Shown here one piece after another: positions 17,755-26,884 of a DNA stretch of 64,000 nucleotides. How positions within the stretch are numbered: position 1 is the stretch's first letter; each line of letters begins with the position of its first letter. Source of the stretch: Paraburkholderia lacunae (lineage in GTDB: Bacteria > Pseudomonadota > Gammaproteobacteria > Burkholderiales > Burkholderiaceae). The notes under the pieces were generated by a model. That model had not been told where the DNA came from. It worked only from the letters and a program-made list of their open reading frames with translations, and ran no database searches. The stretch spans positions 62,251 through 126,250 of the forward strand of contig NZ_QHKS01000022.1 of the NCBI RefSeq assembly GCF_003353175.1, written 5' to 3'. Both the position numbers and the translations under genes were made by a program.

Positions 17755-18429
17755 ATGAAGCTGCTGCTCGTGGAAGACAACGCTGAACTCGCACACTGGA
17801 TTGTCAACTTGCTGCGCAATCAGAACTTCACGATTGATTGCGTCCCCGACGGCGAACGCGCGGATGGGGTGCTCGCGGCTCAACGCTACGACGCAGTGCT
17901 ACTCGACATCCGCCTGCCCCGCATGGACGGAAAAGAAGTGCTGGCGCGCTTACGCCGTCGCGGCGACAAGGTGCCCGTGTTGATGCTGACGGCGTATGGC
18001 TCGACGGACGACAAGCTCGATTGCTTCAGCGCGGGTGCTGACGACTATGTCGTCAAGCCATTCGATGCTCGTGAACTGGTCACGCGTATCGAGACGCTGA
18101 TTCGCCGGCAAGCGGGCGGCATGCCGGACGTCCTCGTTTGCGGCGATCTGCAATACCTGGCCGGCACGCGCGCATTCCTTCTCGGCACCACGCCACTGTT
18201 GTTGCGACGCCGCGAGCACACCATTCTCGAGGCCCTGATGACAAGACAGGGCAAGACGGTCTCGAAGGCGGCCTTGATGGAGAGCATGTCCGGTCTCGGC
18301 GGCGAGCTGAGCGCGGACGCCATCGACCTCTATATCCACCGTCTGCGCAAGCACCTCGGCACGTCGAGCGCGCAGATCATGACGTTGCGTGGTCTTGGCT
18401 ACATCCTGCGCAGCAAGGATGCGTTCTAG
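17755..18429 (+). CDS. OmpR/TctD-type response regulator (orphan)
   Basis: A 224-residue two-domain regulator. The receiver domain has the acidic pair at the start (LLVEDNAEL), the phosphoacceptor Asp in DAVLLDIRLPRMDG, Thr in MLTAYG and Lys in VVKPFD. A winged-helix DNA-binding domain of the OmpR type covers residues about 125-222 and ends IMTLRGLGYILR. GAGGAAA precedes the ATG. No histidine kinase gene adjoins it, which is unusual, because TctD-type regulators are normally followed by one. A porin gene follows 193 bases later and is a natural candidate target. Confidence 0.9.
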   Translation: MKLLLVEDNAELAHWIVNLLRNQNFTIDCVPDGERADGVLAAQRYDAVLLDIRLPRMDGKEVLARLRRRGDKVPVLMLTAYGSTDDKLDCFSAGADDYVVKPFDARELVTRIETLIRRQAGGMPDVLVCGDLQYLAGTRAFLLGTTPLLLRRREHTILEALMTRQGKTVSKAALMESMSGLGGELSADAIDLYIHRLRKHLGTSSAQIMTLRGLGYILRSKDAF

Positions 18430-18622
18430 CAGAAACATGCGCAATGCCGTACATCAGTGATTTCACTTAGTTGTACAAGTGATACGGGAAAGGAGCGTGA
18501 AGGATTGAAGTCACTAGGATTGCACTCATCAGTTGACCATCACCGTCTTCCGGATCGCCGGGTGAAGGGCGCAGCAGGCAGCTAAAGAGAAAATTTCAAC
18601 GTAGTAATCTGAGGAGACGATC

Positions 18623-19750
18623 TTGAAGAAAAAGTATCTGGCACTGGCCGCCACGGCAGGCGCTTTCGCGGCGACCGGCGCACATGCACAGTCGAGCGTC
18701 CAGCTCTACGGCCTGATGGACCTGAGCTTCCCCACCTACCGCACGCACGCGGATGCGAACGGTAATCATGTCATCGGCATGGGCAACGACGGCGAACCGT
18801 GGTTCAGCGGCAGCCGCTGGGGCCTGAAGGGCGCGGAAGACATCGGTGGCGGCACGAAGATCATTTTCCGGTTGGAGAGCGAATTCGTGGTCGCCAACGG
18901 CCAGATGGAAGATCCGGGCCAGATCTTCGACCGTGATGCATGGGTCGGTATCGAGAACGACACGTTCGGCAAGATCACGGCTGGCTTCCAGAACACGATC
19001 GCCCGCGACGCGGCAACCATTTATGGTGATGCATATGGCAGCGCCAAACTGACGACGGAAGAAGGCGGCTGGACCAATTCGAACAACTTCAAGCAGATGA
19101 TTTTCTACGCGGCCGGTCCGACCGGTACGCGCTATACCAATGGCCTCGCTTGGAAGAAACTGTTCAGCAACGGCATTTTTGCCAGCGCGGGCTACGCGTT
19201 CGGCAACTCGACCAGTTTCGGCTCCAACTCCACGTATCAGGCGGCGCTCGGCTACAACGGCGGCCCATTCAACGTGTCGGGTTTCTACAGCCACGTGAAT
19301 CGCGTTGGCATTACCAACCAGACGTGGTCGGTGGGCGGCAACTACACGTTCGGTATCCTGCGCGCCAATGCGGGTTACTTCCGTTACCTGGGCAATCAGG
19401 GCGCGCTGGGCCAGCGTCAGGACAACGCCTGGACGGTGTCGCTCAAACTGTCGCCGAAGGGTCCGCTCGACTATGAGCTCGGTTACCAGCAGATGCGCGT
19501 GCACAACGCCGCGTACAACGGCGACGGCAATATTCCGAACGCCAACATCGGCGCGTTCGATCCGACCTCGGCCCTCCACAACGGCTTCAAGGAAACCTTG
19601 TACGGTTCGATCTTCTATCACCTGTCCAAGCGCACCGAAGTGTATCTGGCCGGCGACTACATGAAGCTGCACGGCGGCTATACGGTTGGCAGCACCTTCG
19701 GCGCCACCAACCAGCTCGAGCTGACCACGGGCGTGCGCACGCGCTTCTAA
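18623..19750 (+). CDS. Gram-negative trimeric porin (OmpC/DcaP-like, Burkholderia type), TTG start
   Basis: A 375-residue outer-membrane porin. The signal peptide KKKYLALAATAGAFAATGAHA ends before QSSVQLYG, the standard mature start of this family. The barrel strands continue to the terminal VRTRF, whose last residue is the outer-membrane insertion signal. The only well-placed start is a TTG at 18623, five bases after a strong GAGGAGA site. It follows the orphan response regulator and ends at a clear terminator, so it is probably a separate or regulator-controlled unit. Confidence 0.92.
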   Translation: MKKKYLALAATAGAFAATGAHAQSSVQLYGLMDLSFPTYRTHADANGNHVIGMGNDGEPWFSGSRWGLKGAEDIGGGTKIIFRLESEFVVANGQMEDPGQIFDRDAWVGIENDTFGKITAGFQNTIARDAATIYGDAYGSAKLTTEEGGWTNSNNFKQMIFYAAGPTGTRYTNGLAWKKLFSNGIFASAGYAFGNSTSFGSNSTYQAALGYNGGPFNVSGFYSHVNRVGITNQTWSVGGNYTFGILRANAGYFRYLGNQGALGQRQDNAWTVSLKLSPKGPLDYELGYQQMRVHNAAYNGDGNIPNANIGAFDPTSALHNGFKETLYGSIFYHLSKRTEVYLAGDYMKLHGGYTVGSTFGATNQLELTTGVRTRF

Positions 19751-19801
19751 CCGGGGAGATATCCTCGCAGCGGTTCCAGTGAATGAAGTGCTCCAATTGG
19801 C

Positions 19802-19834
19802 GGCGGCGGATTTTATCCGTTCGCCGCCTTTTTT
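19802..19834 (+). terminator. Rho-independent terminator after the porin gene
   Basis: The stem GGCGGCG with CGCCGCC has a 13-base loop and is followed by six T residues. It lies 51 bases downstream of the porin stop. Confidence 0.9.
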
Positions 19835-19967
19835 CATGCCCTGCGGATCGGGAGAGGCAATGACATTCGGGCGCATGGCAGCACGCGGCAGCACCCGCTA
19901 CTATTTGAATTGATCAAAGTCCTCACGCACGACGTCAAGCAGTTGCGCCACAGGCAGGAGGTGGGCG

Positions 19968-20135
19968 ATGAACGCTCGATCAACGATATGGCTCGTTTGT
20001 GCCGGCTTGCTTACGTGCAGCTTTCTGGCCAGTCTCGCCGGCTGCGATGCCTTGCGTGGCCCCCCGGCAGCGGAATGGCCGGGCCCTCATGCGCCGTACC
20101 CTTTCCCGAACGACGTTCCGCATCGAACCGAGTGA
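19968..20135 (+). CDS. Small lipoprotein (55 aa)
   Basis: A 55-residue protein with an excellent AGGAGG site five bases before its ATG. A hydrophobic signal (WLVCAGLLTCSFLASLAGC) ends in the lipobox LAGC, so the mature part would be a lipid-anchored peptide of about 30 residues rich in Pro, Ala and Gly. It is short enough to be missed by many gene finders. No family is recognised. Its location is probably the periplasmic face of one of the membranes. Confidence 0.7.
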   Translation: MNARSTIWLVCAGLLTCSFLASLAGCDALRGPPAAEWPGPHAPYPFPNDVPHRTE

Positions 20136-20424
20136 GTTGTGCGAACCCCGGCGCGTTCTGCCCCGCCAACCGTCAACCAGCAACGCCACACGTCACGTTC
20201 GGCGCGGTATAGGGCGACGGATAGTCCGACGTGGGGCCGCCAAGCAGACGGAGCCGCTGCGTCGCCAATACACCCGCTTCCGTTTGTTCGCGCCCGCTTC
20301 CTCGAGCTGACCCGCAACGAGCGTCAGCGCACACTTCGCGAAGGCACAAATCCGGCGGATATGAGAAATTGTCATTTCCGACACGAGTCGGCGAGCGACC
20401 GGACCTGGTTCTCGCCCATCCGGC

Positions 20425-20919
20425 ATGAAAACGCACCTTCGCATCGCTCTAGTCGTGCTCACTGCGCTGCGCGCGACCCTCTGGCCGGTGGTGGCGCACG
20501 CCCATCCGCTCGATAGCGAGTTCGACTGCAGATCGAATCCTCACGCATTCATCATGTCTCTGGAGAACGGGCAATTCATCGATTCGAATCCGATGCGTGT
20601 CGAGAATAATTCGGTCAATGCGTTTCGGCCCGCTCACGGCACCGATCTGACGGTGTTCGGCTTTCGCGTCTATGCCGTCATCGGTTACCAGCGGGACGAC
20701 ACGATCTTCAGGAAAGGAAGCGGCGCTGCGATCGCAGCGCCGCTCTATGGCGCCGTGGTGTCGGGGCCGGTCGAGACAGTGGAAACACGCGTGCGCCAGG
20801 CCGGCAGCGACGCGACTGTGCACCAGGTCATTCCCATGTTACTCACGGCAATCGTCTGCGACGAGCATCGGATCGGGCCATCGACGCATGAGACGCATGA
20901 GACGCCTGAGCCACGTTAG
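20425..20919 (+). CDS. Secreted hypothetical protein
   Basis: A 164-residue protein with an N-terminal signal peptide (LRIALVVLTALRATLWPVVAHA) followed by a mature part with one early Cys and a possible mixed beta fold (DLTVFGFRVYAVIGYQRDD). The C-terminus carries a short repeat (THETHETPEP) that comes from a 9-base repeated unit in the DNA. No family is recognised, but the composition and signal peptide argue for a true gene. It lies downstream of the small lipoprotein on the same strand with a 289-base gap. Confidence 0.6.
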   Translation: MKTHLRIALVVLTALRATLWPVVAHAHPLDSEFDCRSNPHAFIMSLENGQFIDSNPMRVENNSVNAFRPAHGTDLTVFGFRVYAVIGYQRDDTIFRKGSGAAIAAPLYGAVVSGPVETVETRVRQAGSDATVHQVIPMLLTAIVCDEHRIGPSTHETHETPEPR

Positions 20920-21103
20920 GCACGTCGGCGTATAGCCCGCGCGGGGAACCGCCGCTCCAGCGTCGACGCCCAGCGGTTCGATTCGCGACAACTTGCCCAT
21001 CGGCCTCATTCAAGGCAACATCGCCTGCTCGACGGCCCGGCTGTCCAAGACAGGCTGGCCGCAATCCTTCACGTGACGAAGGCAGTCGAACCACGGCCGT
21101 CAA

Positions 21104-22519
21104 ATGAAACGCTTCGAATTGCTGGCCACCACCATGGCCAACGAAATCCGCTCGGGTAGCCGTCCCATCGGCTCCCGCATGCCCTCGCTGAGACAACTCA
21201 CGACGCAGCACGGCGTCAGCCAGTCGACCGTGTTTCGAGCCTACTATCTCCTTGAAGAGTGGGGCCTGATCCGGGCACGCGAGCGCTCCGGATACTACGT
21301 GGCGCCAGGCGCGGCGCCTGAACAGCGGCAGAGCACACGCCTTCCGCCCACGCTGGAGTCGGCCAAGGTCGAAATCAGCGACCTTGTCTTTTCGGTGCTC
21401 GAGGCGGCGAAGCATCCCGACATTGTTCCCTTGGGCTCGGCGTTTCCGTCTCCGCAGCTTTTTCCACTTCAGCGCCTCGCCAAATCGCTCGCGCACGCAA
21501 GCCGACTGATCAGCCCATGGAGTACGGTGGCCGACCTTCCACCGGGAAACGAGCAGCTGCGTCGTCAGATTTCGTTGCGGTACATGGGGATGGGCATTGC
21601 CCAACCGATGGAAGAAATTGTCGTCACCAATGGCGCTCTGGAAGCGCTCAACCTGTGCTTGATGGCGGTGACGCGTCCGGGAGACGTCGTGGCCGTCGAG
21701 TCACCGGGGTTTTACGCGGCGTTGCAAGCCATCGAGCGCCTTGACCTGCGGGCCGTGGAGATTCCGGTCGACCCTGTTTCAGGCGTCGATTTGCAGGCGC
21801 TGGCGGACGCCCTCGACAAGCACCCCATTCGAGCATGCTGGTTCATGACCAGCTTTCAGAATCCGACCGGCGCGGCGATGCCGCAGGACAAGAAGAAAGC
21901 GCTGGTCGAACTTCTTGCCCAGCATGATGTGCCGCTCATCGAGGACGATGTGTACGGCGAGTTGCACCATGCAGCGGCCTCCCCTCTGCCGGCCATGGCC
22001 TTCGACAAGAAAGGCCTCGTGATGCACTGCAGTTCATTTTCAAAGACACTCGCACCCGGATACCGCATTGGGTGGGTAGCGGCGGGCCGTTTCACCGACA
22101 AGGTGCAGCGCCTGAAGTTGATGACCACTTTATCGGCCAGCATCCCGGCCCAGGCAGGCATAGCGGACTATCTTCAGCACGGCGGGTATGACAAGCATCT
22201 GCGCAAACTGCGCGGCTCGCTTCGCATCCAGCTGGCCGCAATGGATAGTGCGCTGCGCCGCTGGATGCCCGACGATGCGCGCTGGACACTGCCGTCCGGA
22301 GGCTATTTTCTGTGGGTTCGACTTCCGTCGCGTGTCGATGCGATGACGCTGCACCGCCTCGCGATAGAGAGCGGTATCAGCATCGCACCGGGGCCAGTCT
22401 TCTCCGCAACGCACGCGTTCCAGGACCACGTCCGATTGAATTTCGGTCATCCCTGGGGCGACAGGATGGAGAATGCCGTCAAAACGCTAGGTTCGCTGCT
22501 CGAGCGCGCCTGCGACTGA
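21104..22519 (+). CDS. MocR-type regulator: GntR helix-turn-helix fused to aminotransferase
   Basis: A 471-residue fusion protein. Residues 1-75 are a GntR winged helix (GSRMPSLRQLTTQHGVSQST). Residues about 100-465 are a fold-type I aminotransferase domain with the pyridoxal-phosphate lysine in SSFSKTLAPGYRIGW, an Asp in IEDDVYGEL and the Asn of SFQNPTG. Proteins of this kind are transcriptional regulators that sense amino acids or vitamin B6 compounds. It stands between a secreted protein and the minus-strand DUF2970 gene, so its targets are unclear. The ribosome site is weak. Confidence 0.9.
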   Translation: MKRFELLATTMANEIRSGSRPIGSRMPSLRQLTTQHGVSQSTVFRAYYLLEEWGLIRARERSGYYVAPGAAPEQRQSTRLPPTLESAKVEISDLVFSVLEAAKHPDIVPLGSAFPSPQLFPLQRLAKSLAHASRLISPWSTVADLPPGNEQLRRQISLRYMGMGIAQPMEEIVVTNGALEALNLCLMAVTRPGDVVAVESPGFYAALQAIERLDLRAVEIPVDPVSGVDLQALADALDKHPIRACWFMTSFQNPTGAAMPQDKKKALVELLAQHDVPLIEDDVYGELHHAAASPLPAMAFDKKGLVMHCSSFSKTLAPGYRIGWVAAGRFTDKVQRLKLMTTLSASIPAQAGIADYLQHGGYDKHLRKLRGSLRIQLAAMDSALRRWMPDDARWTLPSGGYFLWVRLPSRVDAMTLHRLAIESGISIAPGPVFSATHAFQDHVRLNFGHPWGDRMENAVKTLGSLLERACD

Positions 22520-22580
22520 GCCACGCGTGACAGACCGCTTGTCTCTGCCGGCGCGCCTGCCTGCCGCATGCCCAGCACTC

Positions 22581-22769
22581 TCAATGTGCGACGTTGACCG
22601 CGAGTTTCGCGAGGGCAAACAGCGTCGCGCCAAACCCGCCGGCGAGCACGACTGCGACTACCGGCAACAGGGGCAGCTTGACGGCCGCCATGTCGCTCTG
22701 ATGCGAAGCGCCCCGGCGGACGCCAAAGAAACTCCACAGCACGATTCGCGTCATTTTCAACAGGTTCAT
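22581..22769 (-). CDS. DUF2970 family small membrane protein
   Basis: A 62-residue protein that fits DUF2970: the conserved opening MTRIVLWSFFGVRRG, then a stretch of polar residues and one C-terminal membrane helix (LPLLPVVAVVLAGGFGATLF). The ATG at 22769 has a GGGAGGTG site just upstream, so it is chosen over a start five codons earlier. The function of the family is unknown. The gene is convergent with the MocR gene and divergent from sulfite reductase. Confidence 0.8.
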   Translation of the reverse strand: MNLLKMTRIVLWSFFGVRRGASHQSDMAAVKLPLLPVVAVVLAGGFGATLFALAKLAVNVAH

Positions 22770-23049
22770 GGCATCACCTCCCAAGGTAGGACTGCTTCAT
22801 CTCATGCCGTAGTTTGAGCCGGGCAGGCCGCGCAAAACAGCAGCAGTTGCGAACAATTCCGGCGCAGCAGTCTCCCCTGCTGCTGCCGCCGGCTGCGCAG
22901 CTGCGACCTCGCTCGCCATCTGCTAGCGCGTTTTAGTCGGTATCTGCTGCTGTTCGGCGAGCGCCGTTGCCTCTATCTTTGGCCACTGACCAAGCCTGGC
23001 TTCACGACGTCGAGTTCCATCGGAAGTGTGGCCGCAGACGCCCCGGACC

Positions 23050-24837
23050 ATGTACCAGTACACCGAGTTTGACAAATCATTCGTGCGCAGCCGCGCTGCG
23101 CAGTTTCGCGACCAGCTCGAGCGCTGGCAATCCGGGAAACTCAGCGAAGACGACTTTCGCCCACTCCGTCTTCAGAACGGATGGTATGTGCAACGGCACG
23201 CGCCGATGCTGCGCGTGGCCGTCCCATACGGAGAACTGTCGAGCGCGCAGTTGCGCATGCTGGCCCGGATTGCGCGGGACTACGATGAGCCCGAGGCCGA
23301 AATATATCGGCTTGCCTGCGAAGCACAAAAGAAGCTCGGGACCCCCCACTTGCCGACGCACTACGCGCATTTCACCACGCGCACCAACGTCCAGTTCAAC
23401 TGGATTCCCCTATCGAAGTCAGCGGACGTGATGGACCTGCTCGCCAGCGTCGACATGCATGGCATTCAGACCAGCGGCAATTGCATTCGCAACATTTCCT
23501 GCGACGAACGCGCAGGCGTTGCACCCGATGAAATTGCCGACCCGCGGCCATTTGCTGAAATCATGCGCCAGTGGACGACGCTGCATCCCGAGTTCGCGTT
23601 TCTTCCGCGCAAGTTCAAGATCGCGATCACCGGCGCGACCGAGGACCGGGCCGCGACGGATTGGCACGATGTCGGTCTGCGGCTCCAAAAAAATGACGCA
23701 GGCGAGCTGGGTTTTCGGGTGACAGCAGGCGGAGGGATGGGCCGCACGCCCATGCTTGGCGTCGTGCTGCGCGACTTTTTGCCGTGGCATCAAATCATGA
23801 ACTACATCGAGGCGGTCGTGCGGGTCTACAACCGCTACGGCCGGCGCGACAACAAATACAAGGCTCGCATCAAGATTCTGGTCAAGGCCGAGGGTCAACG
23901 ATATATCGACGAGGTAGACGAGGAGTTCCGCCAGATAGTCGAACGCGACGGTGGTCCGCACACCATCCCGCAAGCCGAATTGGACCGCGTCAGTGCCTCG
24001 TTCGTGCCACCCGGCCTGAACAGCCGGATACACCGGAGCGACGAGACCGTCAGTTCAGGCCTGCGTGCGCAAGCGCAGGCCCATCCGCGTTTCGGCCGTT
24101 GGCTGCAGCGCAACGTCGCGCACCACAAACATCCGGCGATGCGTATTGTCACGCTGTCGTTCAAACGCCTCTTTCAGGCACCCGGCGACGCGTCGGCCGA
24201 TCAGCTCGATATCGTCGCCGACCTGGCCGGGCGCTTTTCCGCAGGTGAAGCGCGCATCACGCATACGCAGAACATCGTGCTGCCGTGGGTCCATGTCGAC
24301 GACCTGTTCCCGCTGTGGAAAGCCGCTTGCGACGCAGACCTGGCAAGCGCGAACGTTCATCTGCTCACCGATATGATTGCGTGCCCCGGCGGCGATTTTT
24401 GCGCCCTCGCCAACGCACGTTCGATTCCCGTTGCGCAGGCCGTTACCGAACGATACCAGGACCTGGACGAACTCGACGACATCGGCGAAGTCGATCTGCA
24501 CATCAGCGGCTGCATCAACTCGTGCGGTCACCATCACAGCGGTCACATCGGTATTCTCGGCGTCGACAAGGACGGTCAGGAATGGTACCAGGTGACCCTC
24601 GGCGGCTCGGACGGCAAGCAATCGAGCGGCGCCGCCCAGGCTGGAAAGGTCATCGGCCCGTCATTCTCCGCATCCGAGGTTCCTGACGTTATCGAGGCGA
24701 TTCTCGCCACCTACCGCGATATTCGAAACACCGGCGGAACACGGGAGACGTTTATTCAAACGTTGAAGCGTGTCGGACTGGAACCGTTCAAAGTCGCAGC
24801 CAACGACGCTCGACGAAAGGCGGAGGCGTCCCGGTGA
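23050..24837 (+). CDS. cysI: Sulfite reductase hemoprotein (beta) subunit
   Basis: A 595-residue nitrite/sulfite reductase of the siroheme and 4Fe-4S type, which reduces sulfite to sulfide in the cytosol during cysteine synthesis. Two ferredoxin-like half-domains are followed by the cluster ligands: IACPGGDFCALA (C-x5-C) and ISGCINSCGHH (C-x3-C). The start MYQYTEFDKSF at 23050 is that of the family; the eight upstream codons are ignored. DUF934 overlaps its stop by four bases, the usual partner in beta-proteobacteria. The other sulfate-assimilation genes are not here, so it may be a second copy on a secondary replicon. Confidence 0.93.
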   Translation: MYQYTEFDKSFVRSRAAQFRDQLERWQSGKLSEDDFRPLRLQNGWYVQRHAPMLRVAVPYGELSSAQLRMLARIARDYDEPEAEIYRLACEAQKKLGTPHLPTHYAHFTTRTNVQFNWIPLSKSADVMDLLASVDMHGIQTSGNCIRNISCDERAGVAPDEIADPRPFAEIMRQWTTLHPEFAFLPRKFKIAITGATEDRAATDWHDVGLRLQKNDAGELGFRVTAGGGMGRTPMLGVVLRDFLPWHQIMNYIEAVVRVYNRYGRRDNKYKARIKILVKAEGQRYIDEVDEEFRQIVERDGGPHTIPQAELDRVSASFVPPGLNSRIHRSDETVSSGLRAQAQAHPRFGRWLQRNVAHHKHPAMRIVTLSFKRLFQAPGDASADQLDIVADLAGRFSAGEARITHTQNIVLPWVHVDDLFPLWKAACDADLASANVHLLTDMIACPGGDFCALANARSIPVAQAVTERYQDLDELDDIGEVDLHISGCINSCGHHHSGHIGILGVDKDGQEWYQVTLGGSDGKQSSGAAQAGKVIGPSFSASEVPDVIEAILATYRDIRNTGGTRETFIQTLKRVGLEPFKVAANDARRKAEASR

Positions 24838-25259
24838 CAAACACAAACGGTATTCGCCTGAGAATATTGACGACGGCAGAGCATCTCGCCGACGGCGTCA
24901 CGAACCCTGTTCAGCTCGCCAACGACGCTGACCCGACGGCACTTGCCGGGCAGATCGAACAGCTGGCGCGCATCGACCTGCACTTCCCACACTTCACCGA
25001 CGGACGCGCGTACAGTCAGGCCTATCTCCTGCGCCGCAGGCTCGGCTTCAAGGGCGATTTACGCGCGACGGGCGACGTCCTGATAGACCAGCTCGTGCAG
25101 ATGGAAAGAACCGGGTTTTCGAGCGCAGTGCTGAAAGAAGGTGTCGATCCGGCCGACGCGAAACGGCAGTTCGAACGTTTCCCCGGGTTCTACCAGGCCG
25201 ACGCAGCAGAGACTCCGACAGTATTTAAATCGTCTATCGCTGGACCCGGCCGGTCCTGA
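24834..25259 (+). CDS. DUF934 protein, partner of sulfite reductase
   Basis: A 141-residue protein with the family core RIDLHFPHFTDGRAYSQAYLLRRRLGFKGDLRATGDVLIDQL. It starts at a GTG that overlaps the TGA of cysI (GTGA), so its translation is coupled. DUF934 genes nearly always follow cysI in beta-proteobacteria and are thought to assist sulfite reductase, perhaps in electron supply or assembly; the biochemistry is not settled. The Asp/Glu-rich C-terminus is normal. Confidence 0.88.
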   Translation: MTNTNGIRLRILTTAEHLADGVTNPVQLANDADPTALAGQIEQLARIDLHFPHFTDGRAYSQAYLLRRRLGFKGDLRATGDVLIDQLVQMERTGFSSAVLKEGVDPADAKRQFERFPGFYQADAAETPTVFKSSIAGPGRS

Positions 25260-25319
25260 GCAGTTGACGGGAAGCAGACTGTCGTTTTCACATCTGCCCC
25301 CTCAGCCGCTGACGAAAGT

Positions 25320-25356
25320 GAGCAGGTCGGGCGCTTAACGCGCCGCCCATCTGCTC
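25320..25356. terminator. Hairpin between two convergent genes
   Basis: The arms GAGCAG and CTGCTC, with an inner pair GGCGC and GCGCC, form a stem in the 126-base gap between the DUF934 gene and the porin gene that ends at 25386. It may serve both directions. Neither side has a good T-tract. Confidence 0.45.
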
Positions 25357-25385
25357 TCTGCTGCGCGGCCTTGTTCAACAAAACC

Positions 25386-26507
25386 TCAGAAACTCGTGCG
25401 CAAACCAATCCGCGCGAGCGTCTGCGACCGGTTGCTCGCCGCGCCGTCCGGTTGCAGCAAGCCATTGATCCACGCCCGCGTCACGGCCGCATCACCGCTC
25501 GCGCGCTGATAGATCGCTTCGACATACGCGGTTGTGCGCTTCGAAAAGCTGTACTGCAGCGCCGTCGTGATCTGTTGCGCCTTGTTGTTCAGGAGCACGT
25601 CGTTACCTTTCATGTACGCATAGTCGAGGCCGAGCGTCCACGGCCCGGAGATCGTCCACGACGCGCCGCCCTTGTACACATCGATCCTCGCGCCGCTCGC
25701 GGTATTTTTGGTGTTCGTGTACAGCAACATCCCCAGCACGCTACCGAAGTTGTAGTGCGCGCCAAAACCAAAATTGCGAATGCCGTCGTGACCGTTGCCG
25801 AGTTGCGGGTACTTCACTTCGACATACGCCGCACCGACTCCGAATGGACCGTTCGCATAGTTCGCGCCGAAGCTCATCGTCGAGTCGGAGGAGAACGAGC
25901 CGGGCACGCCGCCGAATCCATAGAGCGCGCCGAACGTGAAACCCGAGATATCCGGGCTGCGGTACTTGACCGAATTCGCCACGCGGGTCGCGCCCGCCAT
26001 CCGGTCGAAATCGAACGATCCGGTCGGATTGTTCGGCACGCCGAGTGCGGTAAACGGCCCCTGACGAAAATCGTAGATACCGCCGAACAGGAACGCGCCG
26101 TCATAGAGCCCGAGCGTCAGCGTCTCGAACATGAAGTCGTACTGGTTGCCGAATGTGAGCGAGCCGAAGCGGTCGTTGGCAAGTCCGACCAGGGCCGTGC
26201 GGTTGAAAATCTGTCCCGCACCTGGAATCGTCGCGCCGTTGCCCAGATCGAATTGCGACGTCAGTTCGAAGATCGCCTTGTTGCCGCCGCCCAGGTCTTC
26301 GCTGCCTTTGAAGGTCAGCAGATCCGGTGACAGCACGCCGCTGTCGAACAGTGTCGCGGCGCCGCCATGCTGGTTGTTCACATACGTGACACCCGCATCG
26401 ATCACGCCCTGCAGCGTCACGCTGCTTTGCGCGCTTGCGATGCCCGGCGCGATGATCGCAAACGTGCAGCCCGCTATCGCCAGCCGCTTTGGCTTCGTTC
26501 TCTTCAT
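25386..26507 (-). CDS. Trimeric porin at the end of the hydroquinone operon
   Basis: A 373-residue outer-membrane porin. The signal peptide RLAIAGCTFAIIAPGIASA is followed by QSSVTLQGVIDAGV, and the end is ARIGLRTSF with the terminal Phe. The ATG at 26507 has GGAG eight bases upstream and starts just after the Rieske gene stop. It is the last gene of the long minus-strand series and is likely to let the aromatic substrate through the outer membrane. That specific role is inferred from position only. Confidence 0.88.
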   Translation of the reverse strand: MKRTKPKRLAIAGCTFAIIAPGIASAQSSVTLQGVIDAGVTYVNNQHGGAATLFDSGVLSPDLLTFKGSEDLGGGNKAIFELTSQFDLGNGATIPGAGQIFNRTALVGLANDRFGSLTFGNQYDFMFETLTLGLYDGAFLFGGIYDFRQGPFTALGVPNNPTGSFDFDRMAGATRVANSVKYRSPDISGFTFGALYGFGGVPGSFSSDSTMSFGANYANGPFGVGAAYVEVKYPQLGNGHDGIRNFGFGAHYNFGSVLGMLLYTNTKNTASGARIDVYKGGASWTISGPWTLGLDYAYMKGNDVLLNNKAQQITTALQYSFSKRTTAYVEAIYQRASGDAAVTRAWINGLLQPDGAASNRSQTLARIGLRTSF

Positions 26508-26509
26508 GC

Positions 26510-26872
26510 CTATCTCCTCCATTCGTTGTTGAATATTTGCCCTTGCTCGATGCGAATGGCGACCGGCGTGAGCGCCGCGCCCTCACACGGGCCATCGATG
26601 CACAAGCCGTCTTCGAAGCGGAACATCGCGCTGTGATGCGCGCACATCAGCAATTCGGCGTCGTAGGCCCAGAAGGTGTTCGGCTCGTAGTTCAGCGGAA
26701 TCGAAAAGTGCGGACACATGTTGCGATAGGCCCAGACCTCGTCGCCGCGGCGCAACACGACGACGCCTGGCGCGCCGGATTGCTCAGCGGCAATTTCAAG
26801 CGCGCCGCCGTCAGGAATGTCGCCTAGCGCGCACAGGAAGCCCGCCCGAGATTCGGGACTCGCCACGTTCAT
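26510..26872 (-). CDS. Rieske [2Fe-2S] protein, free-standing
   Basis: A 120-residue one-domain Rieske protein. The cluster ligands are C53-P-H55 and C77-A-H-H80, separated by 21 residues, where classic oxygenase ferredoxins have 16 or 17. The following segment (AMFRFEDGLCIDGPCEGAAL) is a common Rieske closing loop. It has no transit signal, so it is cytosolic. The gene lies between the intradiol dioxygenase (12 bases) and the porin. No oxygenase subunit or reductase accompanies it, so its electron partners are unknown; it may serve an oxygenase elsewhere or keep a dioxygenase iron reduced. Confidence 0.85.
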   Translation of the reverse strand: MNVASPESRAGFLCALGDIPDGGALEIAAEQSGAPGVVVLRRGDEVWAYRNMCPHFSIPLNYEPNTFWAYDAELLMCAHHSAMFRFEDGLCIDGPCEGAALTPVAIRIEQGQIFNNEWRR

Positions 26873-26884
26873 CGCCTTGCCTCC

